Source of the DNA: Lingula anatina
Lineage: Eukaryota; Brachiopoda; Lingulata; Lingulida; Lingulidae
DNA length: 64,000 nucleotides
NCBI RefSeq assembly: GCF_001039355.2
Contig: NW_019774291.1
Coordinates: 134,626 to 198,625, forward strand
Reading direction: 5' to 3'
Shown one piece after another: positions 54,969-64,000 of this stretch; the stretch's first letter is position 1, and the number at the start of each line of letters is the position of its first letter. Below the pieces are notes generated by a model. The model did not search any database, had not been told where the DNA came from, and saw only the letters and a program-made list of their open reading frames with translations. A program made the translations under genes and the position numbers.

Positions 54969-57900
54969 AATAAGAAATATTCTGTGGATTCAGATATGAC
55001 CTTGACAAACAAATTCACTACGTACAACAAATATGAACATATTTTAAATGTCTAAAATTTGTTGAAAGGAATAGAGTAGCAACAATTGAAGAAGGTGTAA
55101 TTAATTTAAATCAAAAAGAAAGGCATATGAAGTTCTAATAGGCTGGAGAGACGGTTGCTTTTTGCTCCTATTGCATAAATTGTATATGAAAGAATAGATA
55201 CAGTGGAACACATTCAAGATGGTGGAACTCACAAATTGAGAGTATTTTTCATAGCCAGTGCCAAGAACACATTTGCATATTTTAGGTACGCAAGTCCTGA
55301 CTTTTTTTGTTTTGCATGGGGGAACCACATATGATTCATCTTGGTTTTCCTCATCCCAAATAGGCTCTTAAGATGTGGCAAAGGTACTGAATGGTCGTAC
55401 TGATGTGCTTAATGTGCTTGTTAGACATGTTGGAAGGCTCCCCATCACTGCACATATTCTCTTTTTACTTATTGGTCATAGGCTGATATTGCTACTTCAC
55501 ACACACGATAGTGTTTCTGATATTCCCAGTCAAGATGAACATACAGTATGTTTAGTATTGCATCATTAAAATTATTCCTTTCACTATATATACTATGTGG
55601 CAATTATCACGTCTAGGCTTGTAATTCCCCTGAGCCCTCATTTGTCAAGAGTATTTACCATGAATTTATGCTGTGCAGCTTTTATGCAGGCTTCTGTGCT
55701 ACATTAACCTATTTTGGTAAGATATTTTGATGTCATTACTCTTACTCCTAGCATAACGAATGAGCTGTAAGTAACTTTTGGCAGCATAGCACTATTTTTA
55801 CCCAAGCCTTGCAGCCAAAAATACTAGACATAATTGCTGCTTTCACGATGCATCTTTTAACTTCAAATTCAAAATGATACAAATATCACAATATCTTGCT
55901 TTTTTTCTACAATATACCTTTCTACTGTTGCCTGTTCATCTTGACCTGAGTGAAGAAAGCACCTAATAGTTATAGTCTTGAAATTTTTAACAGTATAAAC
56001 AGGTGAGACAAGAAAAGTGCAACACTTTCAGTAATTAACTGGTCAGTTAATGTTATTTTAATAACATAATTGAAATATCCAATGATTCCAAAAATGGTGA
56101 ATTGGTGACCTTCAGATGTATTATAAAGCACACTAAAACCGTAGCATATATAAGCTCAGTGCTTGGGCCTTATTTTGTGAGCCCATTTGGGATCAGGAAA
56201 GGCAAGGTGTGTAGTTACTCCATGCACAAATCATTCTGAATGCAAATCTGGTTTTTACAGACGAAAAAAAAGAAAAGCAAAAAAAAAAACAAAAAAAAAA
56301 CGCCAGGTTCTCATTCCTACTCCACGCAAAAGTGGTCTTGGCATCGACTACAGAACGTACTTTTTTTAGCATAACTCACAAATACATTGTATTCAAGCTG
56401 TTAATCTATGTATTTTGCCCATCTCATGGCAACGCATTTTGACCTGCAGTCATATTCATGATACGTGGTCATGGGTATTAGTAAAGATGGATTCGCCACT
56501 ATACCGCAGTCTTTGAATAGGAAGGCATGTATATATTTTGCCTGATTTGGCTCCCTTGCTGGTCCGTTCCTCTCTCGTCGCCAGATATGATATTTGGACA
56601 CCGTGTTGGATTTAAAATTGTGCGATTTGTGCATACAACCCCTAGAAAGTGGGTTCTGGATGTCACATGTAATTACAACAGTCAGTTTGTTTGAGGGTAA
56701 AGGGGTGATGTGAAGTTTTTTTTGTTAGCAATTTTTAATGTGCATTTGTACAGTATAAAAGAATATAGGTGGTTTTAAATTAAATGGTTGGAATTGTAAC
56801 TGGGAGATAAAAGTCATTTTGATATTCAAATAAAATCATTTAAGCAATAGTGTTTTGTTGACATTTGTTTCAATGGTCAGGATATGGGATGTTCATCGTC
56901 TTGAATTTTTCGGTTTTTTAAGCACTACTGCCCCAAGGCACATTGCATCTTTTTAAAGTAATACCATTTTCACAACTGCTTAAAGTTTGCAATTTCGCTC
57001 AAGGGATTGTGCATGCGACTCTGTGATTGTTCATTATCCTGAAGTCAAGGAAATATATTTACATCCGTCAAAATTTTTGTATTTGTTGGTTTTTTAGGTA
57101 ACCACTTAAAGTGACAAAGCGTAAGATTTTAGCCACGATTTTTTTTTTACTGAAAAGTACATAAATCACTTGTTACACTTATTACCCATGGAAATAATTT
57201 TGACCATTTTAACAGGTCAATACCATGTGCTTATGTCACCAAAAACTAATCTATTTCCTCCTGATGCTCCCGACCGCTACCCGTCTCCCATCAGACAGTT
57301 TTGAATTGCGCGCAACTTGAAAGTTCGTGCTCGAAGAGAATTTGAAAAAAAAAAACGCTTAGTGTACCCTCTGATATCAGAGACTTGTACTATAGTATAC
57401 AAAATTAAAATGTGAGCGATACAATAATTTTGTTACAGACTACTAGCGCACCCTGTGTTCAGAGAGTACGCTTAGTGTGGGTTCAAAACTAATTTTTATG
57501 GGAAATGAGGATCATGAGACCAATGAGTTGAAGAAAATAGGGCCTACCCTTTGCCTCATGAAAATTAGTTTTAACTCAAAAGTGTTTTTGTACTTAATAG
57601 GCTGGGCATCTTTAAGTGAAAAGTTGTGGATGGATTTTGATAAAATGTTCAGGATAGTTAGGAGATGGGCTAACGTAAAATTGATAATATTTTTGTGGCG
57701 ATCCATTATTTGATTTATAATCACGAGAGGAACTGAACAGAGATCTGAGCTCTCTGAGTACTTTTCTAGTTTTGAGCTTATTACCACCAGGAAATGGTTG
57801 AGAACCCCAAGAAAATTTGATTGAAACAACTTACAACAACCTATCCATGTGTGTTTTTATTCGTTAATTGTGCTCATACATTTTGATACAGTTCCAAATT

Positions 57901-58758
57901 ACGGCCAGAAAATTCTGCACTTATCCAATAAGCCAAAACAGTATAAACGTGAATGATAAAGTGAAGTGTTTATACAGACATCTACACTGGTTTAAATATG
58001 CAGATTTGCAAAACGATGTAAACATATCAACAAATATTATATAAAATCTTAATTTAAACATGTAAAACGCATATAATTATAAATAACGTCCATACTTTGC
58101 CTGTTTAAAAGGTCCCTGATTATTTTGGCAAATAGTCTTTTAAAGTCTCGTTGTGAACTCAAGCTATTTATACATTTTATAAATTGCTCACACACACACA
58201 CAGCCTATTTAAACCTATAACAAGACTGGTGGGGAGCTGATAAATAAGGAAAATAACATATCCCCGATCACATTTAAATATGGCCTCATGCATCTCACCA
58301 AACACACTCCATTACCATTCCAGTTGCAGGACCTCGGGGATAGGCTGTTTACATTACTATGAATTTATCATATATTAACACGTGATGTGGTCTTTATTAC
58401 AAACGGTTCTGATGTAAAATGGTAGTTCAAAGTAACGCCATATACGACCATGATTTGCTGGTAGGCCTGCAGAACAATATGTCATCCTCGTAAGACCAGC
58501 GCCCTGCTGCAGACATGTGCAGTGGCCTTTTCCTTTACACTTCTTAAAACACTGAATAATCGGAGCATGTGTAACCAGTCATGAAACTTCTATATGCTGC
58601 AAGTGATATTTGGAACAACCCCAAAAGGCATTTTCGGCTTAGTGTTTATGTATATATATTACTCATATTTAATATATCATTGTCTTTTCGATTGTCCGAT
58701 TTCATATCGTTTTACAGCATACCGAGTTTGATCCTGAAAAAACATTAAAAGGAACTAT
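54969..58758. other. Intergenic, FAM241B to olfactomedin gene
   Basis: Contains the FAM241B 3' untranslated region and copy A (55463-57083) of the second large duplication. The frame at 56187-56369 is partly preserved in copy B but ends in an A-rich run and has no family resemblance. A short CA run is at about 58189-58203. I see no other gene. Confidence 0.6.
55463..57083. repeat. Second duplication, copy A
   Basis: Direct-orientation match to 62224-64000, which may continue beyond the window. Similarity is high throughout, with indels and microsatellite differences. Non-coding. Confidence 0.92.
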
Positions 58759-60336
58759 TTAGGAGAAGTCGGGTAAAAACTGCAGTGGGTAGGTAAGCAG
58801 GTGCCCGTTGTCCCAGGCAAAAATCATTCTTTCTCTGGGATTGTAACTTAACTGGTAAATGGCGCCGTATTTGCTAGGCACTGCGATCTTCTGGTAATAC
58901 TCCTTGCCTGTTTCAGTGTCAAACACGTACTGCTTCTCCCCTGGCAGCCGGAATTGGTAAGAATCCATGGTGTACATGACACCGCAGACAAAGAAAACGT
59001 TGCTGACAGTGGTTTTCAGGCGATTTGTGCGCCACGTTTTGAGGATTGACAAGTTCTCGGGGTCTAGTTTGCTGATGATGAGGTAGCCGTTGTCTTTGTC
59101 GGTGGTATACACCGCCCACATCCCTTTTTCGTCTACGTTGAGGTCTATGTACGTGCGCCCTCCTCGGTTGTACAGGTACAGTGAGGAGTGGCGGATGTGA
59201 TTGCGAGCGACGACAGTCCCCCGGGACAGGTCGTACCTTTTCAAGGAAGTGTCATAATCTGCGTAATATAAAGACCCATTATACACAACCGACCCAGTAC
59301 CCGAAAAGAAAATGATGGGATAGACAGCTTGCCTCGAGAGCTCGCCCCCAATGAAGTCTGTATAGTTCTCGTAGCCGTAAACGTAGTTTCCTTTCTGCGA
59401 GGGGGTATGGTACTGCGTCACCATGTAAAACACTCTCTTTTTGGAGGCGTCATCGCGCGGGAGCGGATCCTTGAACCAGGCCCCCGCCTTCAGTCCCTCC
59501 ATCCACGTGTGGGTTATGGGCTGGTCTAACGCTATACCTCGGCGCTTTTTGCAAATAGCTAGAATGGTAAAGAAAATGATATTCGGCTTAACATGAATAA
59601 ATTGCTTCATTAGTTCAGGTAAGAAGCTTGTCGGAAGTTTATGATCAGGCAATTCAGTATTCGTCTCTTTTGGAAATTCCGCCCTCTGAATCGCGCAAAC
59701 TAACGTCTGCAGGGCGTCTTGCTAAAACATTGGAAATACGCATATGCTGTGATTTGATCACTTTTGTAGATTCTTGAAATTATGATTCGCGCTGCTTTCT
59801 CTGAATAGAATGTTAAGTTGCGTTCACCCTAGTATTTTTAATATTCTCATCAGTTTCTCTCGCTTTTCGCAGGATTTAAATTTTTTTTTTCTTCATAACA
59901 AATTTATGACCCCTGAACTAAATTACAGACACTTGAATTCTAAAGTTGCGCAGGTTTGATGATATCTCGTCCTTTCATTTCCTGATCATCCCTCAGTTAG
60001 TCATTAGTTGTAAAAACAAATGATGGTAAAAATGATAACAAAGCACTTGAAAGTCTTTGTGTTTTATAAACTCAATGTTTCAACGGGGAGGTGGGTGGGC
60101 CCGTGAAGAACGCCTGGCAACGTACTGACAGGTAACATACTGTTCTTCAAACACGTTTACAGAACTGACCCTACCAACAAGGGTCCTAAAGAGATCGTAA
60201 TTGAGTTTCTTTAACGAAACTACTTACACTTGTCGATTTTCTCCACGGCGACCGCGTCTCCTCGGAAAGGTGATGACCCCGCTTTTTGGTCGTAATAACT
60301 CCGACATACTTCCAGCCGGCCTTGTAGGCTTTGGAC
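58759..60336 (-). CDS. Olfactomedin-domain protein, 5' end incomplete
   Basis: Two exons are supported: 60336-60228 (VQSLQGRLEVC to VEKIDK, ending in one base) and 59558-58759, joined in phase through a serine codon. The second exon is almost a whole olfactomedin domain, a five-bladed propeller: GAWFKDP, GTGSVVYNGSLYY, YIDLNVDEKGMWAVY, VSNVFFVCGVMY and a final YNPRERMIFAWDNG block. The cysteine in SICKK and that in FVCG would form the usual domain disulfide. Aspartates in the DLNVDE region match the calcium site of the family. Upstream coiled-coil or collagen-type exons and a signal sequence are expected but not identified. The frame is also open upstream to an ATG at 59652 (MPDHKLP, with a hydrophobic IIFFTILAI), so an intron-start isoform is possible but less likely. 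Confidence 0.85.
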
Positions 60337-60381
60337 CTGGATTTAATGAAATAAAAAGGATTTATTGCAAAGAACACTCAC

Positions 60382-60470
60382 TGATTTCACGCCTATGCGG
60401 TCTCTTGACATCTGTTTTAACGACCTTTTCTCCGCGGCGCAGTCAATGGAACGAGACATATGAACATCGT
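60382..60470 (-). CDS. Possible upstream exon of olfactomedin gene
   Basis: A frame reading LLDDVHMSRSIDCAAEKRS to DRIGVKS ends at a GTGAGT donor in phase 0, which fits the exon beginning at 60336. The intron would be only 45 nt (60337-60381), shorter than usual for animals, and the acceptor at about 60471 has a poor pyrimidine tract. Confidence 0.3.
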
Positions 60471-62223
60471 CCAATAACCTAGACTATTGACATAGCTAAA
60501 CCGAATTTCTCCGTTTCATAATACAAACCCTGGGAACTTCACCTGTGTGAATCGTTGGATCACAATTATAACAACTTGATGAAAAACACAGCTTTGACAA
60601 AACTCATTCACTGACCTTTTTTCTGACACACAAATTCCTCTACTTTCTCTCCACCAGAATGTTTGCTGACAAATGGCAGCCATAGTAACACTTTAGCAGC
60701 AAAATCGTTGTATTTATGACCCGTTTTAATGGTTCACTAGTAATGCACTTTTTATTAAGAATGGTCAAACTTGTCGTTGGGCAGGAGGCTAGCTTTCTAG
60801 ATGACCGGTGCCCTGCACTCGTGCTGATCAAGGGGAGATTCTATTAAGCACAGACTCAATAACTATTAGACCTCGCAGTGACCTTCCGTGTTTTTTATGT
60901 TATTTTCTCATTCAGTTCGATGGCATGTTGACGTTGAGGGTTCATCTGTACCCACCCATTCGCCGCCATTCACCAAAGCACCTGTTTACATATACAGCAA
61001 ACCGAACTGCCAATGGTGGAACTATTAATCATTGCACAACCAATATTTTCAACATTCAAGATCTAATATCATTGTGATAAGACCCCCCCTCCCCCGCATA
61101 TCTACCTGTGTTTTGGAATTTTTTCCTTGGTTCTGTTTCTAACATTCGTTTAAGAGTTTTGCCTAGTTTAAACTTCATTCTGAATATAGGCCCTATATAT
61201 TCTTGCTCCGTCTTGTGGTCTGTCCATAAAAATACAATTTGCGTTCTTATCTTAAGGCATTCAATAAGCATGGCCAGAAAATCAAAACTCTACAGGTAAT
61301 TTTAGATTTGTTCTTCTGTGTTCTCGCCTCTTTGTGGGGGAGCAGGCTTTGTCAACGGAAAGCATTCCCATGATATTTCCCATGCAATTCATCTCGACAC
61401 CCAGACGGTGTTTTTCTTTTTCTTCATTTTCACAATAATAATCACACACAAAAAAGTAAGGAAAAAAGTTTACTACAACTCCAGCGGCTCTTATATTGCA
61501 TGGGAGATGCAACCTGCCTTTTTGACTACAGATCCACATTTAATTGTTGCCGCTATTAAAGCAAACTGAACAACAATTCTTATGGTGCCAAAGGAAACAG
61601 AATAAAATAAAATACACAAAGAAACCAGTAACTCTTTGGGTTAAAATAATGCGTTCTTCAAAGGCTAATCTGCACGTACACAATCCGCACAATTTCTAAC
61701 GAAACGCTAATTCATAACAGAAGTCTTGGCTGAGCATTCACTTGTCGTCTGACATTGTTCTAACCCTGCCTTAAGGAAGCCTGTAACAATTTCCAACTTG
61801 TTTAAAACAATCTGTAATGAACACTTTTGGTGCGTGAAATTCTGCAGTAGAACAAGTCTTTTTTAAACTCGGGTCTGCAAAAAGATCGCTTCTTCGTGGG
61901 CGAGCTCTTCAGGATAGACTCACAAACCACTCATTACTTGAAAGAACGAGCGTAGTGCTGTTCTTGCTTACAGGGATCGTAGTAGGAAAATAATGAGCTT
62001 GTGTTACTCATGCGCGAAGAAACTTTAAAAAAACTTTGGAATAGTCAATCATCATACGGCAGGGAGGGACAGAGGGTTGGGTTGGAAGGGGTGTAAGTTA
62101 ATTTAATTGGTATGAACATTATAATTTTACAGATAAGTTCACTCTGTCATAAGATCTACTGCCATTTAACAAAAGCTATATGAGTTAGTGTAAAATGTGT
62201 CCCCCCGCCCCNATTTGTTTTCA
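60471..62223. other. Unassigned sequence upstream of olfactomedin gene
   Basis: Short frames only (for example 61318-61569 and its antisense), none with recognisable motifs or clear splice context. It should include the promoter or missing 5' exons of the olfactomedin gene. C-runs occur near 61083-61094 and before the N at 62212. Confidence 0.5.
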
Positions 62224-63063
62224 TTTTACTTATTGGTCATAGGCTGATATTGCTACTTCACACACACGATAGTGTTTCTGATATTCCCAGTCAAGATGAA
62301 CATACAGTATGTTCACTATTGCATCATTAAAATTATTCCTTTCACTATATATACTATGTGGCAATTATCACGTCTAGGCTTGTAATTCCCCTGAGCCCTC
62401 ATTTGTCAAGAGTATTTACCATGAATTTATGCTGTGCAGCTTTAATGCAGGCTTCTGTGCTACATTAACCTATTTTGGTAAGATATTTTGATGTCATTAG
62501 TCTTACTCCTAGCATAACGAATGAGCTGTAAGTAACTTTTGGCAGCATAGCACTATTTTTACCCAAGCCTTGCAGCCAAAAAATACTAGATGTAATTGCT
62601 GCTTTCACAATGCATCTTTTAACTTCAAATTCAAAATGATACAAATATCACAATATCTTGCTTTTTTTCTACAATATTCCTTTCTACTGTTGCCTGTTCA
62701 TCTTGACCTGAGTGAAGAAAGCACTTAATAGTTATAGTCTTGAAATTTTTAACAGTATAAACAGGTGAGACAAGAAAAGTGCAATAGTTTCAGTAATTAA
62801 CTGGTCATTTAATGTTATTTTAATAACATAATTGAAATAAACAATGATTCCAAAAATGGTGAATTGGTGACCTTCAGATGTTAGAAAGCACACTAAGACC
62901 GGAGCATATATTAGCTCAGTGCTTGGGCCATATTTTGCGAGTCCATTTGGGATCAGGAAAGGCAAGATGTGTAGTTACTCCATGCACAAATCATTCTGAG
63001 TGCAAATGTAGTTTTTACATACCAAAAAAAAAAAAAAAAACAAAAAAAACGCCAGGTTCTCAT

Positions 63064-63180
63064 TGTTTCAATGGTCAGGATGTGGGATGTTCATCGTCTT
63101 GAATTTTTCGGTTTTTTAAGCACTACTGCCCCAAGGCACATTGCATCTTTTTAAAGTAATACCATTTTCAAAACTGCTCA
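63064..63180. repeat. 117-bp identical internal duplication in copy B
   Basis: Identical to 63790-63906. Copy A has only one counterpart (about 56868-56983), at the position matching the second. Confidence 0.9.
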
Positions 63181-63419
63181 ACACAAAGTGGTCTTGGCAT
63201 CGACTACGGAATGTACTTTTTTAAGCATAACTCATACATTGTATTCAAGCTGTTAATCCATGTATTTTGCACATCTCATGGCAAGGCATTCTGACCTGCA
63301 GTCATATTCATAATACATGGCCATGGGTATTAGTATAGATGGACTCGCCACTATAACAATTCCTGCAGTACAGGGTATACTGCACTCTTTGAATTTTGAT
63401 GTTTAACTATGAATAGGAA

Positions 63420-63422
<3 letters not shown>

Positions 63423-63457
<35 letters not shown>
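63423..63457. repeat. (TA)n microsatellite
   Basis: About 17 TA units; the equivalent place in copy A (near 56529-56540) has only a short TATATAT. Confidence 0.95.
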
Positions 63458-63458
<1 letters not shown>

Positions 63459-64000
63459 CATGATTTGGCTCCCTTGTTGGTCTGTTCCTCTCTCGTCCCC
63501 AGATATGTTACTTGGACACCGTGTTGGATTTAAAATTGTGCGATTTGTGAATGCAACCCCCTGAAAGTGGGTTCTGGATGTCACATGTAATTACAACAGT
63601 CAGCTTGTTTAAGGTGAAGGGGTGATGTGAAGTTTTTTTTTTGTAAGCGATTTTTAAATATGCATTTGTACAGTATAAAGGATTATAGCTGGTTTTAAAT
63701 TAAATGGTTGGAATTGTTACTGGGAGATAAAAATCATTCTGATATTCAAATAAAATCATTTAAACAGTAGTGTATTGTCAATTGACATTTGTTTCAATGG
63801 TCAGGATGTGGGATGTTCATCGTCTTGAATTTTTCGGTTTTTTAAGCACTACTGCCCCAAGGCACATTGCATCTTTTTAAAGTAATACCATTTTCAAAAC
63901 TGCTCAAAACTTCGTTCAAGGGATTGTGCATGCGACTCTGTGATTGTTCATTATCCTGAAGTCAAGGAAATATATTTACCTCCGTCAAAATTTTTGTATT

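Larger units (their letters stand above)
62224..64000. repeat. Second duplication, copy B
   Basis: Begins 12 bases after the N at 62212 and matches copy A (55463-57083) to the window end. It includes a (TA)n tract (63423-63457) absent from copy A and an extra 117-bp segment (63064-63180) identical to 63790-63906 within itself. Confidence 0.92.

Noticed and set aside
56187-56369. 60-residue frame MGSGKARC, similar frame at 62878-63102
   Set aside because: Conserved only because the DNA is duplicated; the tail is an A-rich run that differs between copies and no family resemblance was seen.
59329-59529. Plus-strand frame over the olfactomedin exon
   Set aside because: Shadow of the real minus-strand coding exon.
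61318-61569. 83-residue plus-strand frame with a hydrophobic run, and an antisense frame
   Set aside because: The hydrophobic run comes from T-rich DNA; no signal context or homology recognised.

Overview
This is an AT-rich animal genomic window, not bacterial or viral. Multi-exon genes with GT-AG introns in consistent phase, animal-specific families (annexin with a GYP-rich head, FAM241B, olfactomedin, rhodopsin-like receptor) and many short DNA-transposon relics point to an invertebrate metazoan. I cannot fix the phylum from sequence alone. Exon boundaries below were read by hand from splice signals and checked for phase. Family assignments rest on recalled motifs, not database searches.

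Layout. 98-6805 (-): FIGNL1, an AAA ATPase of homologous recombination, 17 exons, last exon off the left edge. 6844-7620 (-): small unidentified exons just upstream, whose last reading frame would overlap a possible FIGNL1 ATG. 8572-17848 (+): 16-exon, 658-residue secreted-type membrane protein with two LolA-like units. 19884-22341 (-): 4-exon mitochondrial ATP synthase subunit f, convergent with the previous gene. 22342-28763: intergenic with repeat relics. 28764-29897 (+): single-exon FMRFamide-receptor-like GPCR with a TATA box. 29898-41198: gene-poor, with Ty3/Gypsy and Tc1/mariner relics and several precise foldback insertions. 41199-50163 (-): annexin A7/A11-like gene, 15 exons, 667 residues. 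51386-53959: a second copy of its 5' end, joined at a single N. 54209-54968 (+): FAM241B, divergent from the annexin. 58759-60336 (-): olfactomedin-domain gene, 5' end incomplete. 62224-64000: a second copy of 55463-57083, starting 12 bases after another single N.

The genes do not form a pathway; this is ordinary animal gene neighbourhood. The most notable items are an open, cysteine-bearing frame running from exon 1 of the LolA-like gene into intron 1; a 62-bp perfect inverted repeat with an 8-bp target duplication; several 168-315 bp elements with 5-bp target duplications, one with an identifiable empty site in the same window; and two large duplications that both abut single Ns and are probably unmerged haplotypes rather than biology. 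I found no CRISPR array, operon, tRNA, rRNA or clearly new multi-gene system.
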